From the NCBI GenBank assembly GCA_016713535.1, contig JADJOY010000008.1, positions 62,001 to 126,000 on the forward strand: DNA of 64,000 nucleotides, given 5' to 3'. The notes below the pieces were generated by a model. The model had not been told where the DNA came from. It did not search any database and saw only the letters and a program-made list of their open reading frames with translations. Made by a program: the position numbers and the translations under genes. Shown piece by piece: positions 1 through 8,263 of this stretch (positions within the stretch are counted from its first letter, which is position 1; the number at the start of each line of letters is the position of its first letter). Source of the DNA: Deltaproteobacteria bacterium. Lineage in GTDB: Bacteria; JADJOY01.

Positions 1-43
1 GGGTGAAGGGCCGAAGATGCCGTCGTGACCGTCAAGTTTTCGT

Positions 44-65
44 GGGTCGTGCCGCGAAACGACCC
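44..65. other. Inverted repeat near left edge
   Basis: Arms GGGTCGT (44-50) and ACGACCC (59-65) are perfect complements with an 8-nt loop. No T-run follows, so it may be the tail of a terminator for a gene left of the window or a protein-binding site. The rest of 1-290 shows no gene. Confidence 0.3.
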
Positions 66-151
66 TCGGCAAGGGGGTGGCACCTGACGCACCCGGTGAA
101 GATTCCCGGTTTTCTGCGACGTTCGGCCGTCATTCGATCGCGGTCGGTGAT

Positions 152-167
152 TGGCCCGATTCTTGAT
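152..167 (+). promoter_or_regulatory. Candidate sigma-54 (-24/-12) promoter of pilin 1
   Basis: TGGCCCG-N4-TTGAT matches the -24/-12 layout TGGCACG-N4-TTGCW with correct spacing, but the -12 GC is GA here, so the match is imperfect. It lies about 130 nt before the pilin start. The octamer CATTCGAT at 131-138 recurs upstream of the second pilin. Confidence 0.35.
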
Positions 168-299
168 TAAGCACCCGTCGAACGCCGCGAGTCCTGGCTC
201 CCCAGGCGAGCGGGCGCCGCGATCTCGGGGACGGAACGCCGCCGTCGCCGATCGCCGGGCACGGCACGATCTCGCGGCGCGCAGAGAAGGATGGAATCC

Positions 300-779
300 A
301 TGAAGACTCGCAGCACTCGACCGTCGCTCGGCCACCACGGTTTCACGCTCCTCGAGCTCATGGTCGTGGTCGCGATCGTCGGCATCCTCGCCGCGATCGC
401 GCTGCCGCAGCTCCTCGGCGCCCAGGAGAAGGCGAAGAAGGCGTCGTGCGACGACGGCTACACGCTGCTCAACGGGATGATCGTGAACAAGATGGAGAGC
501 CACCAGGCCGCCGGTGACAACGACTCGGCGCAGCACGCCATCAACGACACCATGGCGGAGATCCAGGGGCGCCAGCCCAAGAACCCGCGCAACCTGGGCG
601 ACGCCGCATACGAGCCGCTCTCGATCTCGACCTCGGCGAGCTTCGTGCCGACCTCCAGCACGACCTGCAAGGTCTACCTCTACGACGGCACGACGGACGT
701 GAACGGCGTGCGGCTCTCGTCCGTCGTGGTGACTCAGTTCGAGGGCGCGGTGCGCTCGTACCGGCTGACGCTGAACTGA
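300..779 (+). CDS. Type IV pilin-like protein (pilin 1)
   Basis: A 159-aa prepilin-like protein. The short basic leader ends in HHG followed by the N-methylation motif FTLLELMVVVAIVGILAAIA, the class III (type IV) signal processed by PilD, with Glu at position 5 of the mature protein. The globular part has two cysteines (in ASCDD and TTCKV) that may form a disulfide. It is paralogous to the pilin at 17962: both share NPRN(L/M)G, SFVPT, the TTC-VYLYD block and the VRSYR ending. The start at 300 is preferred to the ATG at 291 because AGAAGG ends at 290, giving 9-nt spacing to 300. A terminator follows at 831-855. Whether it is a major or minor pilin or a pseudopilin cannot be told. Confidence 0.85.
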   Translation: MKTRSTRPSLGHHGFTLLELMVVVAIVGILAAIALPQLLGAQEKAKKASCDDGYTLLNGMIVNKMESHQAAGDNDSAQHAINDTMAEIQGRQPKNPRNLGDAAYEPLSISTSASFVPTSSTTCKVYLYDGTTDVNGVRLSSVVVTQFEGAVRSYRLTLN

Positions 780-830
780 GCCCGTCGCCGGTGCCAGGCT
801 CCCGGCCGGGTCGTCGGATCGGGGTGCGGA

Positions 831-855
831 GGGGTGACCGCGGAACGGTCGCCCC
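831..855 (+). terminator. Rho-independent terminator after pilin 1
   Basis: Ten-bp stem GGGGTGACCG/CGGTCGCCCC (one T-G pair), loop CGGAA, followed directly by TTCTTCC. Fifty nt past the pilin stop. Confidence 0.65.
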
Positions 856-990
856 TTCTTCCATTCCGGTCGGCCGGCGGATGGGCGGTCGTCGCGACGC
901 CACGAGTGCCGCGCGCGCCGGGTGGGCCCGGCCGGGATCGGTGGCGACGGTGCAGGGGCCGACGGCCCCGTGCCCTCCGGGCGGGCGCGG

Positions 991-1200
991 GGCTGGAACG
1001 CGCTCGATCGCACGGCCACTCGGCCGGCTCGGGCCACGAGTGGACTCGGCCCCTGGCGCGTTGCCGCGCGACGACGCGAGCGAAGCGAGTGCCTCGAGGT
1101 GGGGCCACGCGCGGCACGTGGCGGGTGCCACGAATGGAGCCGGCCGATCGGCCGCGCCGGCGGCGCGCAGCGCGTCGCCGCGCTGGATTCAGGATGGGCT
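991..1200 (+). repeat. Intergenic direct repeat, copy A
   Basis: Begins GGCTGGAACG. It aligns without gaps to 1319-1528 at a constant offset of 328 bp, for example GCTGGATTC at 1182 and 1510. The two copies differ by scattered substitutions only. Not coding on either strand. Confidence 0.8.
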
Positions 1201-1283
1201 TCGTACAGCGATCGGCCGGTGAGGCGACGCGACACCGGCGCGTATCGCCGGCCCGGCAGGCGCCGGGCCCTCCGGCGGACGGG

Positions 1284-1306
1284 GCGGGGTCTTGGAAAGA
1301 CCCCGC
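1284..1306. repeat. Perfect hairpin repeat, copy 1
   Basis: GCGGGGTCTT, loop GGA, AAGACCCCGC: 10-bp perfect stem with a 3-nt loop. An identical hairpin lies at 1554-1576, just after copy B of the larger repeat. The pairing of hairpin and repeat suggests one composite dispersed element. Confidence 0.75.
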
Positions 1307-1318
1307 GAGAACTCAGCG

Positions 1319-1528
1319 GGCTGGAACGTGCTCGATCGCACGGCCACTCGGCCGGCTCGGGCCACGAGGGAACTTGGCCCCTGGCGCGTCGCGGCGCGAC
1401 GCCGCGAGCGAAGCGAGTGCCTCGGGGTGGGCCCCCGCGCGGCACGTGGTGGGCGCCACGAATGGATCCGACCGATCGGCCGCGCCAGCGGCGCGCAGCG
1501 CGTTGCCGCGCTGGATTCGGGGTGGGGC
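1319..1528 (+). repeat. Intergenic direct repeat, copy B
   Basis: Second copy of the repeat at 991-1200, same length with substitutions only. Its right edge runs straight into the hairpin array at the end of the methyltransferase gene on the minus strand. Confidence 0.8.
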
Positions 1529-1605
1529 CCCGTCCGGATTCACTCCGGACGGGGCGGGGTCTTGGAAAGACCCCGCGAGAGCTCGGGGGGCTGGAACAGC
1601 CCCCC
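1527..1605. repeat. Array of three perfect hairpins
   Basis: H1 1527-1555: 12-bp stem GCCCCGTCCGGA/TCCGGACGGGGC, 5-nt loop holding the minus-strand stop codon of the methyltransferase. H2 1554-1576: copy of 1284-1306. H3 1585-1605: GGGGGGCTG/CAGCCCCCC, loop GAA. The array probably ends transcription of the 2241 gene; the reading frame passes through H3 and H2. Confidence 0.75.
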
Positions 1606-2241
1606 GGAAGACTTCCGTATCAAGAGCAGCCCGTCGCGCAGCGGCACCATGACGCGCTCGAGCGTCGGATCGTCGTCGACACGCCGCGCGAACGCGACCA
1701 GGGCGTGATCGTCGTCGTCCTTCGGGTCGAGGATCCGTCCGCTCCACAAGACGTTGTCGGCGACCACCAGTCCCCGCGGCGAGAGATGCGGCAGCGCCCA
1801 GTCGAGGTAGTGCACGTAGCCACCCTTGTCGGCGTCGAGGAACACGAGGTCGAAGGTGCCCTCGAGACCGGCGAGCTGCTCGCGCGCCGGTCCGACCCGG
1901 AAGCTGACGCGATCGACCAGCCCCGCCTCGGTGAGGTAGCGCCGCGCCACGTCGACGGCCTTCGGATCGCGGTCGACGCACACCAGCTCGCCACCGGGCG
2001 GCAGAGCGCTCGCGAGCCACAGCGCGCTGCAGCCGGTGAACGTGCCGATCTCGAGGATGCGCGCGGCACCCGTCGCACGGGCCAGGAACGCGAGGAAGGC
2101 CCCCTCGAGGTCTCCGACCATCATCTGGGGTGAGCGGAAGTCCCGGTGCGTCTCCTCGGCAAGCCTGCGATGCAGCTCGCCGCCCTGGCTGGAGTGCGCG
2201 GCGCAGTAGTCCTCGATGCGGGGGTCGACGATCGGGTTCAC
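1540..2241 (-). CDS. SAM-dependent O-methyltransferase (CCoAOMT-like)
   Basis: A 233-aa class I methyltransferase of the Methyltransf_3 (caffeoyl-CoA/catechol O-methyltransferase) family. Visible motifs are the SAM loop LEIGTFTGCSALWLA, the acidic VCVDRD after strand 2, and the metal/active-site pair FLDADKGGY and DNVLWSGR, typical of Mg-dependent members. The family fold ends at RDGLLLIRK; the last 24 residues are encoded by the hairpin array and end inside the H1 loop. Start is GTG at 2241 with AGGA 5 nt upstream. It follows the radical SAM gene by 30 bp and is probably cotranscribed, so it may methylate the same unknown metabolite. Substrate not predictable. Confidence 0.88.
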   Translation of the reverse strand: MNPIVDPRIEDYCAAHSSQGGELHRRLAEETHRDFRSPQMMVGDLEGAFLAFLARATGAARILEIGTFTGCSALWLASALPPGGELVCVDRDPKAVDVARRYLTEAGLVDRVSFRVGPAREQLAGLEGTFDLVFLDADKGGYVHYLDWALPHLSPRGLVVADNVLWSGRILDPKDDDDHALVAFARRVDDDPTLERVMVPLRDGLLLIRKSSGGLFQPPELSRGLSKTPPRPE

Positions 2242-2271
2242 GACATTCCTCGACGTGTGGCTCGCGTGTGA

Positions 2272-3714
2272 TCAGCGGTCCCAGAGCTTCCCGAGGCCGA
2301 AGAGGTCCTTGAAGAAGGTGAGCCCGCCCGCGCCCAGGTTGAGCCCGTCCTGGATGGTGCGCAGGTCGCGGACGCGTTCCCAGAAGTATCTCGGCCGCAC
2401 GTAGAAGTCGCCACTCGCGCGCTTGATGCGCGCGCGCGCGACCTCCATGGGGTGGCCAGCGACGCTGCTCGCGTGCAGCGCCGAGGGCTCGTCGGTGAGG
2501 TAGTAGCGGTCGACGTCGTCGGCGGTGAAGGCGCCCGCGGCGATGCGCTCGCGGGTGAGTGGGTTGGCCGGGTCGACCTGGAGCAGGTCGTAGAGCACGT
2601 AGTCGGGTGCCAAGCGGCGCACGAAGCGAATCGTGCGCTCGACGTGGGCCTCGGTCTCGCCGGGGCTCGCGAGCAAGAGGTACGCGGTGGTGCGGATGCG
2701 GTGCTGGCGGCACGCCGCGAAGGTCTCGATGGCGCGCTCGCCGGTGGCGCTCTTGCCGAGGGCGCCGAGGATGTCGTCTTCGCCGGACTCGACGCCGAAC
2801 GCGATCAGGTAGCAGCCGGCGCGCGCCATGCGTGCCGCGAGCGCCTCGTCGACCTTGTCGACGCGGGTCTTGCACGACCAGTGAAGTCCGAGCCGCCCGA
2901 CACGCTCGATCAGCTCCTCGCTGCGAGAGCGGTGGAGCGTGAACGTGGGGTCGATGAAGTGGACCTCGCGCAGGTCGTAGTGGCGCTTGAGGTCGGCGAG
3001 CTCGCGCTCCACGTCCGCCGGGCTGCGCTCGCGCACCGGCATGGAGAGGCAGCAGAACTCGCACGAGAACGAGCAGCCGCGGGTCGTCTCCATCATCGTC
3101 GCGTACGGGTACACACCCATCGGCGGGTGGAGGCGGAAGCGGCTCATGGGCTGCGCCGCGTAGTCGACGCGCAGGCCGTCGTCGAGGTCGCGATACGCAC
3201 CGCGCGGGTTCTCGCGAGCGGCACGCCGCTCGTCGCGCCACACCAGCCCCGGCACCGAGTCGATGCCGGGGCCGGTGCCGTCGAGGGCGCGGACCAGGCC
3301 GAGCATCGCGGCCTCGCCCTCGCCACGCACGAAGAAGTCGACCGCGGCTCCGTGACCGAGGAGCGACGCCGCCGCGAAGCCGTTGGTGCCCGGGCCACCC
3401 ACCACGACGCGGGTGGTGGGGAAGCGCTCCTTCACGGCGCGCGCGATGGCGAACGCCTCGCGCAGGCTCAGGATCGTGACGCTCACGCCGAGCAAGTCCG
3501 GTGCGCCGCGCTCCTCGAAGCGCCGCACGAGATCCGGGATCCACTCGCGCTCCGCGATGACGTCGCGGACCTCGACGTTCGGATAGCCGTGCGCCTTGAG
3601 GTGGGCCGAGAGGTAGCCGATGCCGAGCCGCGGCACCGGGAACATGTCGCTCAGGTTGAACTGGAGGCGCCTGCACGGCGCCATCGTGAGGAACGTGGAG
3701 AAGGGGTGGGTCAC
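2272..3714 (-). CDS. B12-binding-type radical SAM protein
   Basis: About 480 aa. The N-terminal Rossmann-like half (PRLGIGYLSAHLKAHGYP, VVGGPGTNGF) resembles a cobalamin-binding domain but lacks the DxHxxG cobalamin motif. The radical SAM core has the CxxxCxxC cluster ligands Cys214, Cys218 and Cys221 after TTRG and a later VESGEDDIL segment. The C-terminal part is family-typical and unassigned. Start uncertain: GTG 3714 or ATG 3684, neither with a clear ribosome binding site; similarity seems to begin after the second. Operon with the O-methyltransferase downstream and divergent from thrS. Likely modifies a lipid, cofactor or secondary metabolite; substrate unknown. Confidence 0.85.
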   Translation of the reverse strand: MTHPFSTFLTMAPCRRLQFNLSDMFPVPRLGIGYLSAHLKAHGYPNVEVRDVIAEREWIPDLVRRFEERGAPDLLGVSVTILSLREAFAIARAVKERFPTTRVVVGGPGTNGFAAASLLGHGAAVDFFVRGEGEAAMLGLVRALDGTGPGIDSVPGLVWRDERRAARENPRGAYRDLDDGLRVDYAAQPMSRFRLHPPMGVYPYATMMETTRGCSFSCEFCCLSMPVRERSPADVERELADLKRHYDLREVHFIDPTFTLHRSRSEELIERVGRLGLHWSCKTRVDKVDEALAARMARAGCYLIAFGVESGEDDILGALGKSATGERAIETFAACRQHRIRTTAYLLLASPGETEAHVERTIRFVRRLAPDYVLYDLLQVDPANPLTRERIAAGAFTADDVDRYYLTDEPSALHASSVAGHPMEVARARIKRASGDFYVRPRYFWERVRDLRTIQDGLNLGAGGLTFFKDLFGLGKLWDR

Positions 3715-3817
3715 CGGTCGGATCGGGTCGGCGCGCGGCGCCGCGACGGAGCGCGAGCTAGGGAGTGGGGCTCGAAGATCGGAGGAAGGCCGCGCGGACG
3801 GGGAGGGATCGCCATGC

Positions 3818-3823
3818 TACCAT
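3818..3823 (+). promoter_or_regulatory. Candidate -10 element for thrS
   Basis: TACCAT in an otherwise GC-rich divergent intergenic region, about 90 nt before the thrS start. One of several TAnnnT hexamers found just before genes here. No clear -35. Confidence 0.2.
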
Positions 3824-3914
3824 GCGCGATTCGCATCGCCGCTCCGCGAGGCTCGTGAGCTCGCGTCCGGGCGGCGCGGCGCGCGCTCGCGCGTCGAGAG
3901 CCGAGGGCACGACC

Positions 3915-5753
3915 GTGGAACACCGTGGCGAGGAAGTCGCAGAGGATCCCGTCTACAAGATCCGTCACAGCCTGGCGCACGTGCTGGCGCAGGCGGTGCT
4001 CGAGCTCCGGCCCGGGTCGACGCTCGGCTTCGGCCCGCCGATCCGCGACGGCTTCTACTACGACTTCATCCTGTCGAGCCCGCTCACCGAGGAGGATTTC
4101 CCCGAGCTCGAGAGCCGGATGCGCAAGATCATCGCGCAGAACCAGCGCTTCGAGCGCGAGGACCTCGAAAAGGACGCCGCCTTCGAGCGCCTCGACGCCA
4201 TGAAGGAGCCCTACAAGCGCGAGTACGCCGAGGAGCTCTTCGCCAAGCACGGCATCGAGAAGCTCTCGTTCTTCAAGAACGGCCCGTTCCTCGACATGTG
4301 CGAGGGCCCACACGTCGAGAGCACCCGGCAGATCCCCAAGGCTGCCTTCAAGCTCAAGAGCCTCGCGGGGGCCTACTGGCGCGGCAACAGCGACAACGTG
4401 ATGATGACCCGCATCTACGCGTGGGCCTTCGGCACCCGGGAGGAGCTCGACGCGTACGTGAAGGCCTACCACGACGCCCTCGCGCGCGATCACAAGAAGC
4501 TCGGTCGTGAGCTCGACCTCTTCGTCATCGACGAGGTGATCGGCAAGGGGCTGCCGCTCTGGCTGCCCAACGGCACGGTGATCCGCGACGAGCTCGAGAA
4601 GCTCATCAAGGAGCTCGAGTTCAAGGACGGCTATCAGCGCGTCTCGACACCGCACCTCGCGCGCGCCGAGCTCTACTACCAGACGGGGCACCTGCCGTAC
4701 TACGCGCCTCACATGTTCCCGTTCATGGAGCTGATGGAGCTCGCGGAGAACGACGCGGGCGAGCTGGCGGCGGGGGATCGGGTCAAGGAGGCGTACGCGC
4801 TGCGCCCCATGAACTGCCCGCACCACCACCGCATCTTCGCGTCGCGGATGCGCAGCTACCGCGAGCTGCCGCTTCGCCTCGCGGAGTACGGCCAGGTCTA
4901 CCGCTTCGAGGACTCGGGGGCGCTCTCCGGGCTGCTCCGGGTGCGCGGCATGTGCATGAACGACGCGCACATCTACTGCACCGAGGACCAGATCCAGGCC
5001 GAGTTCCTGAAGGTCATGGACCTCCACCGCCGCGTCTACGAGATCCTCGGGCTCACCGATTACTACATGCGCTTCTCCACCTGGGATCCCGACGACCCCA
5101 AGGGCGCCGAGAAGTACGTGCCCAACCCCGAGGCGTGGGAACGCACCCAGAAGCTGGTGCGGCGGGCGATGGAGGAGAGCGGCCTGCCGTTCGTCGAGGG
5201 CAAGGGCGAGGCGGCGTTCTACGGACCCAAGATCGACGTCCAGTTCCGCACCGTGACCGGGCGCGAGGAGACCGCGAGCACCAACCAGCTCGACTTCGCG
5301 GTCCCCGAGCGCCTCGGCCTGAGCTACGTCGGCAGCGACAACCAGGAGCACCGCCCGTACGTCATCCACCGCGCACCGCTCGGCACCCACGAGCGCTTCA
5401 CCGCGTTCCTCATCGAGCACTTCGGCGGCGCCTTCCCGACCTGGCTCGCGCCGGTGCAGGTGCGCGTGGTGCCGGTGGGCGAGCGCTTCGCCGAGTACGG
5501 CCAGAAGCTCGTCGACGAGCTGCGCGGCGAGATGGTGCGCGCCGAGCTCGACGATTCCTCCGACACCATGGGGAAGAAGGTGCGCAACGCCGTCACCCGC
5601 AAGATCCCCAACATCTGGGTCGTCGGCGAGCGCGAGCAGTCGGACGGCACGATCACCTGGCGTCGCTACGGCCGGCAGGACCAGGAGACGGTCCCCGTGG
5701 CCGAGGCGCGCGAGCGCGTGCTCGCGGCGATCCGCACTCGCAGCCGCGAGTGA
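3915..5753 (+). CDS. thrS: Threonyl-tRNA synthetase lacking the TGS domain
   Basis: A 612-aa class II synthetase charging tRNA-Thr. Start is GTG 3915 with GAGGG 7 nt upstream; upstream in-frame ATGs give a low-complexity extension with no TGS similarity. Order: editing domain with HSLAH (His18, His22) and CEGPHV (Cys129), catalytic core with zinc ligands Cys301 (RPMNCPHHH) and His352 (MNDAHIY), motif 2 around YRFEDSGALSGLLRVRG, then the C-terminal anticodon-binding domain. Zinc ligands fall 33 residues earlier than in E. coli ThrRS (Cys334, His385), as expected for loss of TGS. Epsilonproteobacterial ThrRS are also of this short type. Infe, rplT and other usual partners are not adjacent. Confidence 0.97.
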   Translation: MEHRGEEVAEDPVYKIRHSLAHVLAQAVLELRPGSTLGFGPPIRDGFYYDFILSSPLTEEDFPELESRMRKIIAQNQRFEREDLEKDAAFERLDAMKEPYKREYAEELFAKHGIEKLSFFKNGPFLDMCEGPHVESTRQIPKAAFKLKSLAGAYWRGNSDNVMMTRIYAWAFGTREELDAYVKAYHDALARDHKKLGRELDLFVIDEVIGKGLPLWLPNGTVIRDELEKLIKELEFKDGYQRVSTPHLARAELYYQTGHLPYYAPHMFPFMELMELAENDAGELAAGDRVKEAYALRPMNCPHHHRIFASRMRSYRELPLRLAEYGQVYRFEDSGALSGLLRVRGMCMNDAHIYCTEDQIQAEFLKVMDLHRRVYEILGLTDYYMRFSTWDPDDPKGAEKYVPNPEAWERTQKLVRRAMEESGLPFVEGKGEAAFYGPKIDVQFRTVTGREETASTNQLDFAVPERLGLSYVGSDNQEHRPYVIHRAPLGTHERFTAFLIEHFGGAFPTWLAPVQVRVVPVGERFAEYGQKLVDELRGEMVRAELDDSSDTMGKKVRNAVTRKIPNIWVVGEREQSDGTITWRRYGRQDQETVPVAEARERVLAAIRTRSRE

Positions 5754-5774
5754 CGTCGCGCGCTCGACCCCGAG

Positions 5775-5792
5775 CCGCCCCGCGAGGGGCGG
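5775..5792 (+). terminator. Terminator hairpin after thrS
   Basis: CCGCCCC, loop GCGA, GGGGCGG, 22 nt after the stop; a weaker outer pairing (GAGCCG/CGGCTC) encloses it. No long T-run. Confidence 0.45.
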
Positions 5793-5804
5793 TACTCTCG
5801 CGGC

Positions 5805-5959
5805 TCGAAATTTCCACAAGTCGCCAGAGGAAATCACTACAACGAGCCATTGAAAAGCAACACTTTCCGCCCTTGTAAAGTGACACAATCTGCTTGCAGC
5901 AAGGTTCGAGAAAACCCTGAAACAGGGCAATTTCGGCCCCTACGAACCGTGCGAAACCC
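5805..5959. other. AT-rich intergenic island
   Basis: About 150 bp, far less GC-rich than its surroundings, between convergent thrS and the transglutaminase gene. It contains the small inverted repeat CCCTG-AAA-CAGGG (5915-5927). No start codon, tRNA fold or protein is recognisable. It could be a relic of inserted DNA or a small RNA. Confidence 0.4.
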
Positions 5960-8263
5960 TCACCGAGCCGCGGGGCGCTCGGGAGGGGCGGCTGCACGTG
6001 CGGCGCGTGCCACCGGGCGGCGCTCGGCGGACACGACCTTCCGTGATCGCTCCACCGCCGCGAGGTCGGCGCGGGCGCTCCGCCACTCGTCCTCGGCCGG
6101 GCTACGACCGGCGTAACGCACGCCTTCGACCAGGCGAGTCAGACGCTCGACGGCCTCCGCGGCCTCGGAGCCGAGCCCGCGCACCTCGGCGCTGAACTCC
6201 CGGGGCGTCGCGGCGGGGCTCTTGGGAATCCCCTTCTTCGCCAGCACCCGCACCATCTCGCGGTAGAAGCTGGTCGCCAGCGCCGCCTCGGCATCCGGCG
6301 AGCTGCGCTTGCTGCGCTTGCGCCCGAGCCCGCGTGGCGAGGCGAACAGGTTCCAGGCCGCGATCGCGAGCGCGACCACGATCACCACGCCGCCCACCAC
6401 GCCCTTCGCGCCCGCCCCGCCGCCGCGCCCCTGGAACGTGTGCGTGATCCACTTGAAGGGGTCGCTTCCGCGCAGCAGGCGGCTCGAGCTCGTCACCTGC
6501 ATCATGCGCTCGAAGGCGTTGCGCTGGTCGGACGCGGTGAACGCGAGCACGTAGCGGTTCCAGCCCATGCGGATCGCGTCGAGGAAATGGACCGCGCTCG
6601 CGGCGGTGGTCTGGGTCTCCTCCGGCGTCGCGATGGAGCGCGGCGACGGGTCGAACATCACCCAGCCCGAGCCCGGGAAATACACCTCGGTCCACGAGTG
6701 CGCGTCCGACTGCTGGACGATGAGGTAGCCGCCGAGCGGGTTCCACTCGCCCTGCAGGAAGCCGTTGACGAGGCGCGTCGGCACGCCGATGGCCCGCAGC
6801 AGCATCGCTTGCGCCGAGGCGAAGTACTCGCAGTGGCCGCGCTTCTGCACGAACAGGAAGTCCTCGAGCGGCAGGAACCGGCGATCGCGCGCGAGCTCGG
6901 TGGTGTAGACGTAGTTGCGTTCGAGGTGGTCGCGGACCGCCACCGCCTTGTCGTACGGGCTGACGGCGCCGGCGGTGATCTCACGCGCGAGGTCTCCGAC
7001 TCGCGGGTCCATGTCGGGATAGACACCGAGGTAGTTGGTGCGGATCTCCTCGTCGTAGTCGGCGCCCGCCAGCCTGAGGCGCTCGGGATCGAACTGCTCG
7101 ACGTAGGACTGCACCGTGTACGAGAGGGTCGAGCCCGGCACCCGGGGCAAGGCGATCGAGCCGGACGAGTCGATGCGGATGTGCTCGGAGTTGACCAGCA
7201 CCTGGAACGGCACGGGGAAGCCGAACAGCGCGGAGGTGCCGATCGGCTCCAGGTAGACGGTGTAGGCCACCACCGGGCGCCGGCCGGGGCCGCGTCCCAC
7301 CTGGAAGTCGCGCTCGAGGAACGGGTTCTGGCTACGCGGCGGCTTCACCGTCTTGCGCAGCGTGTTCCGCCACCGGCCCTTGCCGTCGTACTGGTTGAGG
7401 GCGACGCCGCGGATGTGGCGAATGTCGCCGAGGAGCGGGAGCTTGGCCGGATCCTCGAGCTGGATCCGCATCGCGAGCCCGCCGCTGGTCTCGAGCTCGC
7501 CGACCGCGCCGAGCAGGACCTCCTCGTTGAAGCCGGTGACGAGCTTGGTGGCGACCAGCGGGCTCAGGAAGAAGCCGGTGCCGATACGTGGGATCGCATA
7601 GAAGATCGGGAACGTGACGAGGAACGTGCCGAGGGCGATCACCGCGGTGCCCGCGAGGTAGCGCGGCGCGACGAGCCTGTCGGCCGGGCTCGGCGCGCCG
7701 ATCGGGATCGCCGCGGCGCGCCCCGGCGCCGTGAACTCGAGCTCGTTCTCGATCCCGCGCTTCAGCGTGAGCGCCATCAGCGCCCACGTGGACGTCACCA
7801 TGAACACGAACAAGAGCGGCGCGATCGAGAAGTTGGGACTGAGCGCGGTCGTGACCAGGATCTGGAAGAAGGCGAGCAGGTGGACCTGCACGTATTCTCG
7901 GTTGCGCTTGAGGTTGAGCAGCCGGTACGCCTGCAGGTAGAGCAGCAGCCGGATGAAGCCGGTGAAGCGCGTGTCGGCGCTCGGGATCTGCAGCGCCACC
8001 CACACCGCCACCAGGGCGGTGACGACGATCCAGAACGCGCGGTGGTCGAGACGGCGCACGCGGCCGGTGTCGGCGAGGTAGCCCCAGCCCAGGACCAGGC
8101 CACACGGCACCACCCAGAGCCAGCTCAGGACGTGGGTCGTGAAGAGCGGCACCAGCGCCGCCGCCGCCATCGCGTAGGTGAGGTCGTGGAAGCGTGCCGT
8201 GAAGCCGCCGCGCACGAGCGGCCAGGCGCGCGGCGCTCGCGGGCGAGCGGTGGCGGGGCTCAT
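5960..8263 (-). CDS. Transglutaminase-like membrane protein, TgpA/DUF3488 family
   Basis: A 767-aa protein with several N-terminal membrane segments (residues about 25-220), a periplasmic transglutaminase-like cysteine protease domain with triad Cys478 (RGHCEYFAS), His522 (SDAHSWTEV) and Asp538 (FDPSP), another membrane segment near GVVGGVVIVVALAIAAW, and a cytoplasmic DUF4129-like tail. TgpA of Pseudomonas is the known relative. It is the last gene of a moxR-DUF58-tgpA operon and overlaps the DUF58 stop by 4 nt (ATGA), which implies translational coupling. Substrate unknown; TgpA family members act at the envelope. Confidence 0.92.
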   Translation of the reverse strand: MSPATARPRAPRAWPLVRGGFTARFHDLTYAMAAAALVPLFTTHVLSWLWVVPCGLVLGWGYLADTGRVRRLDHRAFWIVVTALVAVWVALQIPSADTRFTGFIRLLLYLQAYRLLNLKRNREYVQVHLLAFFQILVTTALSPNFSIAPLLFVFMVTSTWALMALTLKRGIENELEFTAPGRAAAIPIGAPSPADRLVAPRYLAGTAVIALGTFLVTFPIFYAIPRIGTGFFLSPLVATKLVTGFNEEVLLGAVGELETSGGLAMRIQLEDPAKLPLLGDIRHIRGVALNQYDGKGRWRNTLRKTVKPPRSQNPFLERDFQVGRGPGRRPVVAYTVYLEPIGTSALFGFPVPFQVLVNSEHIRIDSSGSIALPRVPGSTLSYTVQSYVEQFDPERLRLAGADYDEEIRTNYLGVYPDMDPRVGDLAREITAGAVSPYDKAVAVRDHLERNYVYTTELARDRRFLPLEDFLFVQKRGHCEYFASAQAMLLRAIGVPTRLVNGFLQGEWNPLGGYLIVQQSDAHSWTEVYFPGSGWVMFDPSPRSIATPEETQTTAASAVHFLDAIRMGWNRYVLAFTASDQRNAFERMMQVTSSSRLLRGSDPFKWITHTFQGRGGGAGAKGVVGGVVIVVALAIAAWNLFASPRGLGRKRSKRSSPDAEAALATSFYREMVRVLAKKGIPKSPAATPREFSAEVRGLGSEAAEAVERLTRLVEGVRYAGRSPAEDEWRSARADLAAVERSRKVVSAERRPVARAARAAAPPERPAAR

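Larger units (their letters stand above)
780..1539. other. Intergenic region made of repeats and hairpins
   Basis: No convincing gene in about 760 bp. The open frames here are arginine/alanine/proline-rich by-products of GC richness. The region holds the pilin terminator, two diverged copies of a roughly 210-bp repeat and several perfect hairpins (1235-1251, 1251-1268, 1284-1306). Confidence 0.7.

Noticed and set aside
806-815. Short GC palindrome near the pilin 1 end
   Set aside because: The better stem with T-tract at 831-855 explains termination; short GC palindromes are common here.
922-2133. 403-aa plus-strand open frame over the repeats
   Set aside because: Low-complexity, covers non-coding repeats and the antisense of the methyltransferase; no ribosome binding site.
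1313-3676. 787-aa open frame overlapping the methyltransferase and radical SAM genes
   Set aside because: Arg/Ala/Pro-rich, out of frame with two recognised enzymes and the repeat region.
3711-5930. 739-aa open frame opposite thrS
   Set aside because: Shadow of thrS on the other strand, a by-product of GC-rich third codon positions; His/Val/Glu-rich, no domains.
5880-5960. tRNA-like GGTTCGAG in the AT-rich island
   Set aside because: No acceptor or anticodon stem can be folded around it.
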